A DNA stretch of 64,000 nt from positions 3,782,001 through 3,846,000 of the forward strand of contig NZ_JBDFMO010000001.1 of assembly GCF_047238305.1 (NCBI RefSeq), given 5' to 3'. The translations under genes were made by a program, and so were the position numbers. Position 1 is the first letter of the stretch; each line of letters begins with the position of its first letter. Below, piece after piece: positions 44,107 through 51,622 of the stretch. The stretch is from Ferdinandcohnia sp047238305. Lineage in GTDB: Bacteria; Bacillota; Bacilli; Bacillales; Bacillaceae_L. Below the pieces are notes generated by a model, which saw only the letters and a program-made list of their open reading frames with translations, ran no database searches and was not told the DNA's origin.

Positions 44107-44952
44107 CTATTTAATTTTCTTCTGAAGTCTTTGCAGATGCATCGTAATATAGACAGCTTCAGCGTCAAAAACTGGCTTCTTCAATGTTTGCTGCATAATC
44201 TTAATGAGTTTCCATGAGAGATTATAGCATATGGGATATTCTTCTTTCAAGAGAGTAGTGATTATTTCAGGTTCTTCTACCTTCTCACCAGCTTTTACCC
44301 GTTCAATTGCAAACCTTAAATGCCGTACAAGTCTCATATAATCAATGCTGTTTTTATCAATTACTATTTTCAACTGTTCTTCAACCGTCTGCACCAACTT
44401 TGTCACAAGTTGAGAATGCATATTTACTTCCGATAATTCTTTATTGGTAATTGCACTGTGTATGTGGAGGGCAATAAACCCTGCTTCTCCCTCGGGTAAG
44501 TGTATATTACTTTCTTTCCTAAATAAGTCCATAACTTCTTTGGCTATTCCGTATTCCCTAGGATACAATGCTTGCGTTTCTATTAAAAAAGGATTACGGA
44601 TTTCCATCCCCTGTGAAACCCGAGCGACAGTAAACATCAAGTGGTCGGTCAAGGCCACATGGATATGCTCATTCAACGACGAATCCGTTCTGCTTTTAAT
44701 TAACTCTATAGCCGAAATAATTACTCTCTGTAAATCATCCTCTAAATATGGCAGAAGCTTAATATAGTTTTTTTGTTCTTTTTCATTCTTTAGGACAAAC
44801 AGCTTTTCCACACCCGCATCATCCAACACATCATGTTTCTTTCGGTTAAAGCCGATGCCCTTCCCTATAATAACGACCTCCCCATAGTCGGAGTGATCTG
44901 CAATAATTACATTATTATTAAGAGCTTTAGATATGATAATATCAGACATCAT
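44107..44952 (-). CDS. glcT: Transcription antiterminator GlcT
   Basis: Seen: N-terminal CAT RNA-binding domain (about 1-60, ALNNNVIIADHSDYGEVVI), then PRD1 (about 65-170) and PRD2 (about 175-281), each with conserved His. In low glucose PtsG phosphorylates GlcT and keeps it inactive; when free it binds the RAT and allows read-through. Here it has two visible targets, ptsG and ptsHI. 281 aa. Confidence 0.93.
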   Translation of the reverse strand: MMSDIIISKALNNNVIIADHSDYGEVVIIGKGIGFNRKKHDVLDDAGVEKLFVLKNEKEQKNYIKLLPYLEDDLQRVIISAIELIKSRTDSSLNEHIHVALTDHLMFTVARVSQGMEIRNPFLIETQALYPREYGIAKEVMDLFRKESNIHLPEGEAGFIALHIHSAITNKELSEVNMHSQLVTKLVQTVEEQLKIVIDKNSIDYMRLVRHLRFAIERVKAGEKVEEPEIITTLLKEEYPICYNLSWKLIKIMQQTLKKPVFDAEAVYITMHLQRLQKKIK

Positions 44953-45041
44953 AATTCCCCACTTTTTTACTTTACATACCCTTCATATCCTAGCTGAATA
45001 ACTAGTAGAAATCAATAATTTAAGCTCAATGAGCTCTTCTT

Positions 45042-46301
45042 TTACGTATGTCTAATGGGTAAAGTAATCGTTACTTTAGTCCCAAATCCAACCTTACTTT
45101 TAATGTTGAATGTCCCTTGATGGTCTTGAATAATCTTATTACTCATCGTGAGACCAAGTCCCATTCCTTTTTCTTTTAATGTAAAAAATGGCTCTCCTAT
45201 TTTTTCAAGTCGTTCTTCCGGAATTCCGACGCCAGTGTCAATGACTTCAATTTTTACTTTATCATTATCCACCTTCGTACGAATTCTTATTTTCCCTCCG
45301 GTAGGCATTGCATCAATTGAATTTTTAATGACATTGACAAATACTTGAATGAGTTCGTTTTTATCTCCATAAAGAATCGCTCCGGCAGCCTGGCTTTCAA
45401 CTCTTACTTCCACATTATGAAGGATTGCTTCGTGTGAGGTGAGCTTGATCAGATAATCAATAAGGTCGCTTACTTTAAATTCCTTTAGAATTTTACTTTG
45501 TGGTTTGGAAAACACAAGTAACTCACTGACAATTTGATTAATTCTGTCAAGCTCTGAGAGGATGATATCTGATATTTGTGAGTTTGACTCATTTTTTTCC
45601 TTTTGGAATTGGACGAAGCCTTTAATCGTTGTTAGAGGATTTCGTATTTCATGCGCAATTCCAGCAGCCAATTCACCTACGACAGAGAGTTTCTCCCTTC
45701 TCCTGGCAAGCTCTTCAGCAACCTTCACGTTTGATACATCCCTTCCTATAGTAACAAGGCCCGCTCTCTTTCCCTCTTCAAATAAAGGCACACGAATAAC
45801 ATCAAAGGTTTTATGTTCTCCACTTGGGATCATGATGGTTTGCTCATAACGAGTCTCCATCCCCTTTATCCATGTTTCTTCATCTAATTGGATATTTTGA
45901 ATCAGATATTCCTCAAAATCTGGATACATCTGTGCAATTTCTATATCCGTTTTATTTTTAAACATTTCAGTTTGGAGGCTGAAGAGATCCTTTGCATACC
46001 GATTGACACGAATCCACCGACCTTGTCCATCTTTAAAACAGACGAAATCGGGCATCGCATTGATTAGTGTCGTCAATTCATTTTGCTCTTCCAAAGCCTT
46101 AATATAGGCATCGTGTTTCTTAATGATAAGATGAATGAGAACCGTTGTAAAAATGACAAAGACGAGCCCTTTCCCAATCTGAAAATAGTTCACATTGACG
46201 GATGGAAATTTATCTAAGAGATATTCGGAAAACGTAATCCAAAACAGGCTTGCCAAAAAATAGATGAGCCACAATCGCTTTTTAAAAACTTCTTTAAACA
46301 T
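45042..46301 (-). CDS. Membrane PAS histidine kinase (419 aa)
   Basis: Seen: two membrane helices (about 10-28 and 40-62) with a very short external loop, PAS domain (about 78-190), HisKA with phospho-His 217 in IAHEIRNPL, and HATPase (NVIKNSIDAM, DTGVGIP, GMGLGL). No response regulator adjacent. ATG at 46301 follows GGGGTG; the frame is open to 46337. Resembles sporulation kinases (KinC/KinD type); the symbol is not assignable. Confidence 0.85.
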   Translation of the reverse strand: MFKEVFKKRLWLIYFLASLFWITFSEYLLDKFPSVNVNYFQIGKGLVFVIFTTVLIHLIIKKHDAYIKALEEQNELTTLINAMPDFVCFKDGQGRWIRVNRYAKDLFSLQTEMFKNKTDIEIAQMYPDFEEYLIQNIQLDEETWIKGMETRYEQTIMIPSGEHKTFDVIRVPLFEEGKRAGLVTIGRDVSNVKVAEELARRREKLSVVGELAAGIAHEIRNPLTTIKGFVQFQKEKNESNSQISDIILSELDRINQIVSELLVFSKPQSKILKEFKVSDLIDYLIKLTSHEAILHNVEVRVESQAAGAILYGDKNELIQVFVNVIKNSIDAMPTGGKIRIRTKVDNDKVKIEVIDTGVGIPEERLEKIGEPFFTLKEKGMGLGLTMSNKIIQDHQGTFNIKSKVGFGTKVTITLPIRHT

Positions 46302-46321
46302 GACAAGCACCCCGTAACCAT

Positions 46322-46350
46322 TTGACAAAAATTTCAATTTGCTGTATAGT
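46322..46350 (+). promoter_or_regulatory. Strong sigma-A promoter with no downstream gene on its strand
   Basis: TTGACA (46322-46327), exactly 17 bp, TATAGT (46345-46350). The -35 is perfect and the -10 one mismatch off. It points right, away from the kinase start, and no rightward CDS follows. Confidence 0.75.
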
Positions 46351-46356
46351 AATTAT

Positions 46357-46592
46357 TTGCTCCCTTAAAACTTATAACATAATTATTTATATAAATAAAG
46401 ATAGTTCGTTTTATCTTTTACATTTGAGAAAGACTTATTCACACTGGACCGGCTTCGGAGCCGAAAGGACGAAAGAGAGGTAGGGCTTTCGTTGTTTAAG
46501 ATTTTCAAATCTACCGCGGCAATAAATAATATTATGAAAAGTGTATCACGCCCAAGACAAGAACCAACCGTAACGTGCGGTTGGTTCTTTTT
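46357..46592 (+). ncRNA. Candidate structured small RNA, about 235 nt
   Basis: Between the promoter at 46322-46350 and a rho-independent terminator at 46559-46592. Hairpins seen: palindrome 46383-46398; AAAGATA/TATCTTT (46397-46403, 46412-46418); CGGCT-UCGG-AGCCG (46450-46463); ACGAAAG/CTTTCGT (46469-46475, 46486-46492) with loop AGAGGTAGGG; AGATTT/AAATCT (46499-46512). Loop bases GGTAG (46479-46483) can pair with CTACC (46511-46515), a possible pseudoknot. No open frame with a usable ribosome binding site. I cannot match it to a known family. Confidence 0.6.
46559..46592 (+). terminator. Terminator of the candidate small RNA
   Basis: Perfect 12-bp stem AAGAACCAACCG / CGGTTGGTTCTT, 7-nt loop, then TTTTT rightward. 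The T tract is much better rightward than leftward. Confidence 0.85.
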
Positions 46593-47347
46593 CATAATTT
46601 ATAGGTTGCACCGTGTAGGGTGATTGTTTTTCCATTGCTAGGTTCGATCCCAATCATGTAGGGCCGTTCCCCTCTTGGGTGAACTTCATTACAAAAATAG
46701 ACTTCGATTGAGTCAAATTTTACTTTTACAGCTTCTTGTTCCGTACCAGGCAGTATCGTGTTTGAAACAGCCCCTTTGAATAAATCGGCCCATAGCTTTG
46801 CTGTTAATTCGGGTTCCTTCACAGAGTAACCAATATACGAAATGCGTTTCCTGTCCGGAATATACAAACCTTTCGTAACAAGGTCATTTTCCCTTACTCC
46901 ATCCTCTTCTCCCCACTCAATAAAAAATGGCATGGGATGGGTGTTCTCAATAAACAGCATCGACCATTTAAGCAAAGTGCCGTCTGGTCGTTTTCGTGAT
47001 CCAGGATATGGTCCGAGAGTTTTAACTCCTTTTTCGGTTAGCTGTGTTTGTACTTTTTTTATTGAAGATGTACGAAACGCAATTTGAGATAGTCCTTCCC
47101 CTAGCTGATAGTCTTTGTGAAGATGGTAACTAAAAGGATGACTACCTTCCCTTGTAACATCTAAGTTGTTGATTCCAATCCATTCAATATAAGCTACATT
47201 TTTAAAATAACATAATGTATTGTAGGTCCCCCAGATATCATGGTTTCCACCTTTTACAGGATGAAAACCCAGCAACTGAAAAGCTGCCATTGGGTCATGA
47301 GGGTCTTTCACATAATGAACAACATGGTCAAAACGAATCTCCAACAC
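46592..47347 (-). CDS. VOC-superfamily (glyoxalase-like) protein (251 aa)
   Basis: Seen: N-terminal VOC module starting RFDHVVHYVKDP with a metal-type His, second module from about residue 165 (YIGYSVKEPELTAKLWADLF), and an acidic pattern consistent with the glyoxalase-3-like family. Function unknown. Start is uncertain: GTG 47347 or TTG 47344, both following TTTGGAG; the GTG at 47353 overlaps the SD. Confidence 0.72.
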   Translation of the reverse strand: MLEIRFDHVVHYVKDPHDPMAAFQLLGFHPVKGGNHDIWGTYNTLCYFKNVAYIEWIGINNLDVTREGSHPFSYHLHKDYQLGEGLSQIAFRTSSIKKVQTQLTEKGVKTLGPYPGSRKRPDGTLLKWSMLFIENTHPMPFFIEWGEEDGVRENDLVTKGLYIPDRKRISYIGYSVKEPELTAKLWADLFKGAVSNTILPGTEQEAVKVKFDSIEVYFCNEVHPRGERPYMIGIEPSNGKTITLHGATYKL

Positions 47348-47384
47348 ATCCACTCCAAACCCGGTTTTTATATTATTTTATCAA

Positions 47385-47409
47385 AAAAAGACCCATGAAG
47401 GGTCTTTTT
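47385..47409. terminator. Terminator of tcyP
   Basis: Perfect 10-bp stem AAAAAGACCC / GGGTCTTTTT, 5-nt loop, placed after the tcyP stop and before the VOC gene; symmetric A/T tracts. Confidence 0.85.
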
Positions 47410-47419
47410 ACAAGAAATC

Positions 47420-48802
47420 TTATGCACCTAGTGATTGCGTTGGATTTGAATATGTTTCCTTATCAAGTTCGTTAGTAATTCTACTTGTAATGACACCGGC
47501 TGTCATACTGCCGCTTACGTTAAGAGCTGTACGCCCCATGTCAATTAAAGGTTCAACAGAAATCAATAAACCTGCTAATGCTACAGGTAAGTCGAGAGCT
47601 GATAAGACAAGGATGGCAGCAAATGTTGCTCCTCCACCAACACCCGCAACGCCAAATGAGCTAATTGCAACAATCACTACTACAGTTAAAATAAAGGATG
47701 GGTCCAATGGATTTATGCCAACTGTCGGAGCAATCATCACAGCAAGCATCGCTGGATATACGCCGGCACAACCGTTTTGTCCAATGGATAGCCCGAACGA
47801 ACCAGCAAAGTTTGCAATCCCTTCGGAAACACCTAAATCATTTGTTTGTGCTTTGATGTTTAGTGGCAATGTCCCTGCACTAGAGCGTGATGAAAACGCA
47901 AATGCTAAAACTGGGAATGCCTTTTTCAAATAAGTGATAGGATTTAAACCAGCGAATGTTAGCAACAATAAATGGATTGCAAACACAATCAATAACGCAA
48001 CATAAGAGGCAACTACAAATTTTCCAAGCTTATAAATCGCCCCATAATCACTGGTAGCTGTCACACGAGTCATAATCGCAAGAACACCATAAGGAGTTAA
48101 GCGTAAAATAATCGTTACAACACGCATGATAACGGAGTAAAGCGCATCAATCATTTTCGCAAACAGATTTGCATTTTCTGGATCTTTACGACGAACACCA
48201 AGGTAAGCCATTCCGATAAACGCCGCAAAAATAACAACCGCGATGGTTGAAGTTGGGCGAGCACCTGTAAAATCTAGAAATGGATTAGCTGGTAATAAAT
48301 CAACAATTTGTTCAGGAAACGTCTTATCTTGAATATCAGCATAGCGCTGGTCAAGTGCCTCTCCTCTTGCTGCTTCAGCATCTCCAGCTTCAATTTGGAT
48401 AGCTTCCAAATCAAATGCAACAGTTGTACCAATCCCAACAAGTGCTGAAAGTGCAGTTGTACCTACTAAAATCGCAAGGATTAGGAAACTAATTTTTCCG
48501 ATATTATTTGCCAATTTCATTTTCGTAAATGCGGAAACGATTGAAATGAAAACAAGTGGCATGACAATCATTTGTAAAAATTTCACATAACCATTTCCAA
48601 CAATGTTAAACCAACTAATCGACTCGGAAATGATTTCTGAATCCGCCCCATAAATGAGTTGCAGGATAAGACCAAAAACAATTCCTAAGCCAAGTGCTGC
48701 AAATACTCGTTTTGAAAATGAGACATGCTTTTTTTGCATATAAACTAATAATAATAGCAATAAGACCATAAAAACGATATTTACAATACCAAGTAAACTC
48801 AT
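47420..48802 (-). CDS. tcyP: L-cystine sodium symporter TcyP
   Basis: Dicarboxylate/amino acid:cation symporter family. Seen: about ten membrane segments, the Ser-rich re-entrant loop AFSSRSSAGTLPLN, the FGLSIGQNGCAGVYPAM segment and GVAGVGGGATFAA. 460 aa, close in length and sequence to B. subtilis TcyP (YhcL). Strong SD AAGGAGGAAA. Upstream direct repeats are listed separately. Confidence 0.88.
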   Translation of the reverse strand: MSLLGIVNIVFMVLLLLLLVYMQKKHVSFSKRVFAALGLGIVFGLILQLIYGADSEIISESISWFNIVGNGYVKFLQMIVMPLVFISIVSAFTKMKLANNIGKISFLILAILVGTTALSALVGIGTTVAFDLEAIQIEAGDAEAARGEALDQRYADIQDKTFPEQIVDLLPANPFLDFTGARPTSTIAVVIFAAFIGMAYLGVRRKDPENANLFAKMIDALYSVIMRVVTIILRLTPYGVLAIMTRVTATSDYGAIYKLGKFVVASYVALLIVFAIHLLLLTFAGLNPITYLKKAFPVLAFAFSSRSSAGTLPLNIKAQTNDLGVSEGIANFAGSFGLSIGQNGCAGVYPAMLAVMIAPTVGINPLDPSFILTVVVIVAISSFGVAGVGGGATFAAILVLSALDLPVALAGLLISVEPLIDMGRTALNVSGSMTAGVITSRITNELDKETYSNPTQSLGA

Positions 48803-48845
48803 ACGATTTCCTCCTTTTTGTTTATCAACGTATTAAAGCATAATG

Positions 48846-48886
48846 CAGATTATACGAATCCGTCAAGTATGAAATACCAGATTATA
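48846..48886 (-). repeat. Direct repeat in the tcyP promoter region
   Basis: CAGATTATA occurs at 48846-48854 and again at 48878-48886, 32 bp (about three helical turns) apart, flanking a leftward TTGACG -35-like hexamer. Could be a paired regulator site; no S-box or T-box structure is present. Confidence 0.4.
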
Positions 48887-48908
48887 AAATCAAATCTATT
48901 CCAGAAAA

Positions 48909-48940
48909 AACCGTCTAGAACTATTTTATTCTAGACGGTT
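48909..48940 (-). terminator. Terminator of the VWA-like gene
   Basis: Perfect 12-bp stem AACCGTCTAGAA / TTCTAGACGGTT, 8-nt loop. Confidence 0.85.
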
Positions 48941-48948
48941 TGTCCATG

Positions 48949-49356
48949 TTATGCCACTTTTATTGCTTTTCCAAATGGAACTTTCGGTAGATAATCATCT
49001 GGAATAAGCCAAAATATTTCCGCTTTCACATCCAACTCATCGTAAAAATAGCCTGTCACATCCGTTATATAAAATAAGGTATCAATTTTCTCCTGATCTG
49101 CCCACTCCAGCACTTCCGTATAGGAGGACTTGCCATGCGTATAATATTTAATAGTAGGGTTTTGTATGGAGGTGATGCTTCTTATTTTAAAATCAGCTTG
49201 GACAAGCTGTGTTTCTGGAACCATTTCTCCAAAAAATTTTATGATATTGTTAATCAAAATAGATCGCACTTGATTGGTCGAAGTATCTATGGCGAGTGCA
49301 ATCTTCTTGTCTTTTCGACTTTTAAGTAAATCCATTAGTGACCTTTGCCATCTCAC
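48949..49356 (-). CDS. Short protein like a degenerate VWA-like (DUF2201) C-terminal domain
   Basis: Seen: alternating strands and helices with ALAIDTSTNQVRSILINN where a VWA protein has DxSGS, then DTLFYITDVTGYFYDEL and FWLIPDD at the end. The pattern resembles the VWA-like domain of DUF2201 metallopeptidases, whose full proteins are about 400 aa; here only about 135 residues exist and the metal-site serines are lost. Start GTG 49356 follows GAGGAGTG. Either a free-standing relic or an unrelated small protein. Confidence 0.5.
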   Translation of the reverse strand: MRWQRSLMDLLKSRKDKKIALAIDTSTNQVRSILINNIIKFFGEMVPETQLVQADFKIRSITSIQNPTIKYYTHGKSSYTEVLEWADQEKIDTLFYITDVTGYFYDELDVKAEIFWLIPDDYLPKVPFGKAIKVA

Positions 49357-49517
49357 AACAGCACCCACTCCTCATGCTTAATCACCAAAGGAAGAATACC
49401 CTGGCTACTCTATTTTGTCTCGTTTTTTAACCAAATATGAACGATTCAACTAACAATACTTGGATAGCTTATTTGTAATGTTGGTAGGCAACCCTATCAA
49501 ATATTGGGGGAATGAAA

Positions 49518-49796
49518 ATGGATATTTTAAAGCAAGAATTACTCGAAAGACTATCAGAAAATAATGGAATTGGGTATGTTAAAATTGGTGGTCTTCTACA
49601 CGAAATAAAACTTCTAAATGGAAATCAAATTGCTTTTACAGGAGCGTGTTGGAAGTGGACGCAAACGGAGATGCCTTCAGCTCATGGAGACTACAATGTG
49701 TTGACCGATGTTCTTGTTGAAGAAGACCTGATGATCCCAAGATTTCCCACACACGATTACTATGAGTTTTACGAAACGGTTCATGATTTTTCATAA
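49518..49796 (+). CDS. Small acidic protein (92 aa), unknown
   Basis: Seen: ATG at 49518 after GGGGGAATG; acidic protein with a short N-terminal helix and a strand-rich body (GYVKIGGLLHEIKLL, ITFTGACWKW-type segment). No known motif recognised. 73 nt upstream of the thioredoxin-like gene. Confidence 0.6.
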   Translation: MDILKQELLERLSENNGIGYVKIGGLLHEIKLLNGNQIAFTGACWKWTQTEMPSAHGDYNVLTDVLVEEDLMIPRFPTHDYYEFYETVHDFS

Positions 49797-49869
49797 GCAA
49801 CTTAGTGGTATGATTTTCCTTAATCATTTATAGTAAATGCAGATAATCAATTTTGAGGAGGCATACATA

Positions 49870-50430
49870 ATGACAAGCTTAAAGCCATGGTTTGAAAAAG
49901 GCATGAACCAATACGACTACATTAACAGCATGCAAGTTCATAAAGAAAATTTACTAAAGGTGTATAATCAGTTTCGTTTAGACGAATCTGATAAAGAACT
50001 ACTCCAAGGACTTCAGGAAAAAGAATTAAAAGCCATCATTTTGGCAGCTGATTGGTGTGGGGATGCAATGGTCAACCTTCCTATCCTCATGAGAATTGCA
50101 GATGAGGCATTACTCGATACTCAATATTTAATTCGCGATGAAAATCTAGAGCTAATGGATCAATACTTGACAAACGGAAAGTCTCGTTCAATTCCAATTA
50201 TTATTTTCGTGAACAAGGACTTTGAAGAGGTTGGTAAATGGGGACCAAGAGCACCTGAGGCTCAAGCTATTGCAGATGAATTAAAGGCAAATGTTCCTGA
50301 TAAGGAGTCGCCTGAATATGATGCTGCATTTAAGGCATTTATTAAATCGTTTACTGAACGAATTACAACAGATGAAGCGCTTTGGAATGACATTAAAAAT
50401 AGCATTATTTCCACTTTGAAAAACGCATAA
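49870..50430 (+). CDS. Thioredoxin-family protein with a single active-site Cys (186 aa)
   Basis: Seen: thioredoxin-9-like fold with AADWCGDAM, where the second Cys of CxxC is replaced, and cis-Pro segment SRSIPIIIFVNKDF. A C-terminal helical extension covers about 130-186. ATG at 49870 follows GAGGAGG; the longer frame from 49837 is rejected. It cannot form the usual disulfide, so it may act by glutathione- or bacillithiol-type chemistry or be structural (inference). Confidence 0.75.
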   Translation: MTSLKPWFEKGMNQYDYINSMQVHKENLLKVYNQFRLDESDKELLQGLQEKELKAIILAADWCGDAMVNLPILMRIADEALLDTQYLIRDENLELMDQYLTNGKSRSIPIIIFVNKDFEEVGKWGPRAPEAQAIADELKANVPDKESPEYDAAFKAFIKSFTERITTDEALWNDIKNSIISTLKNA

Positions 50431-50458
50431 TATTCTCACCTCAAAACATATACTAAAG

Positions 50459-50526
50459 TAAGACCGTCCACTACTTCCAACATCGCTTGTTGCGGGACTA
50501 ACCAGAACGGAAATGTGGGCGGTCTT
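50459..50526. terminator. Bidirectional terminator with long loop
   Basis: Arms AAGACCG-CCAC / GTGG-CGGTCTT (one mismatch) separated by about 45 nt, then TTTTTA rightward. Confidence 0.65.
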
Positions 50527-50532
50527 TTTATA

Positions 50533-51033
50533 TTATATAGGAAGAAATATGTGTATCAGGAATACAAAGGTGAAAATAAAAGCAGTTGTATAATGGAATT
50601 TCCGCCGAAATCCCGAAGATTTTTTATGGCGTAGGTACCCTGCAAAAATCGTCAATGCTAAACATAGAATGGCAAAAATTCCGCTTATGATCTTAGGACT
50701 GGAATATCCCACGATTTCTCCGAGTTTGACAAGCATGATTCCCCCATGAAACACGATTAAAATCGTTCCAATGATAGCAAGTTTGATATGAGATTTCATC
50801 ATATAGCGTGAAATCTTTGCAAGTGTTATTTTCAGCTTTCGAACTTTTGTCCTTCGGATGACCAGAAAGATAAAATACATATTTACATTGACGATAAAAA
50901 GGATAAGTGCGATTTGGGCGAAGGCTTGCCCTAATGTGACGATTTGAGAGTCATGTGTTCTAAAAATCCATATGTAAATAAATGTGCTAATCACGAGAAG
51001 CGCATTTATGAAAATCCAAAAATAATAGGCCAT
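50533..51033 (-). CDS. Four-helix membrane protein with conserved-type His (166 aa)
   Basis: Seen: four to five membrane helices (about 3-20, 32-55, 73-92, 103-122 and 142-163) with His near helix ends (SHIKLA, VFHGG, RRKFHY, LIHIF), a layout like small cytochrome b561/ferric-reductase-type proteins. Heme binding is only a suggestion. ATG at 51033 follows GGGGAGGG, which is also the tail of the decayed gene just upstream. Confidence 0.65.
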   Translation of the reverse strand: MAYYFWIFINALLVISTFIYIWIFRTHDSQIVTLGQAFAQIALILFIVNVNMYFIFLVIRRTKVRKLKITLAKISRYMMKSHIKLAIIGTILIVFHGGIMLVKLGEIVGYSSPKIISGIFAILCLALTIFAGYLRHKKSSGFRRKFHYTTAFIFTFVFLIHIFLPI

Positions 51034-51035
51034 CC

Positions 51036-51264
51036 TCAACCCTCCCCTTCTATTTCTACCCATTTTACCGGATCGTTAAGAAATATGTAGTGTGGGATAT
51101 CACTTGGGATGTTTTGAGTGTTGATTGGTTCGAATTTTTGGTGGTGCTTTCGTTTTTTCCAAGTGGGGCGTGATGATAACTTTAATTGCTGGTTCACCTT
51201 TTCCTGATTTTATCCATGTGCGAGGACACTAACGCGAGTTGCGTACGTTTGCTTTCTTAATCAC
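51036..51264 (-). pseudogene. Decayed small gene upstream of the membrane protein
   Basis: From a GTG at 51264 the frame reads MIKKANVRNSR, then a TAG (51231-51229), then CPRTWIKSGKGEPAIKVI and on to KTKAPPK. At a run of five A (plus strand T 51135-51139) the sensible reading moves one frame to FEPINTQNIPSDIPHYIFLN and ends EGEG at a TGA (51038-51036), 2 nt before the next ATG. One stop plus one frameshift, or sequencing error, in a protein of about 75 aa. It probably preceded the membrane protein in one operon. Confidence 0.55.
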
Positions 51265-51364
51265 GGTTTACTGCCCTCAAATCTTCAAATACCTCCTCTA
51301 CCATATTCATCCTCCTCCAAACATGCTAAAATTGAAGGTAAAATCACGAATGGAGGTAAATGAA

Positions 51365-51595
51365 ATGTCCACATGTAATATCGATCACACAAAAGAAGAT
51401 GTGATCAAAAAACTTCAAAGCCAAGAAAGCTTTGTGCCTACAGAGCTTTATCGCAGCGCGGTCCAATTCTTAGAAACTGAACGCACTCAGTTAACACTAA
51501 ACGAATTATTTCACCTCTTAAAAAAGTATGATTTAGTATCTGAAGAAGAACAACAAAATCGTAATCTTGCTATGGAAGAACTCTTTAAAGCATAA
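51365..51595 (+). CDS. Small helical protein (76 aa), unknown
   Basis: Seen: ATG at 51365 after GGAGGTAAATGAA; wholly helical, charged sequence (MSTCNIDHTKEDVIKKLQ, then LTLNELFHLLKKYDLVSEEE). I do not recognise it. The open frame from 51239 has no SD and is rejected. Own terminator follows. Confidence 0.6.
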   Translation: MSTCNIDHTKEDVIKKLQSQESFVPTELYRSAVQFLETERTQLTLNELFHLLKKYDLVSEEEQQNRNLAMEELFKA

Positions 51596-51598
51596 GGG

Positions 51599-51622
51599 AA
51601 GGCACCACAAATGTGGTGCCTT
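51599..51622. terminator. Terminator between converging genes
   Basis: Perfect 11-bp stem AAGGCACCACA / TGTGGTGCCTT, 2-nt loop as drawn, ending at the recQ stop. Confidence 0.82.

Noticed and set aside
46440..46520. T-box-like ACCGCGG and other riboswitch phrases in the candidate small RNA
   Set aside because: The GGUGG part of the T-box and a specifier stem are missing, and no gene follows on that strand.
46592..46700. Short plus-strand frame beginning at the ATG near 46534 and crossing the terminator
   Set aside because: It reads through the terminator hairpin into antisense of the VOC gene and has no Shine-Dalgarno.
48803..48948. S-box or T-box leader for tcyP
   Set aside because: No K-turn, anti-terminator or specifier features; only a direct repeat is visible.
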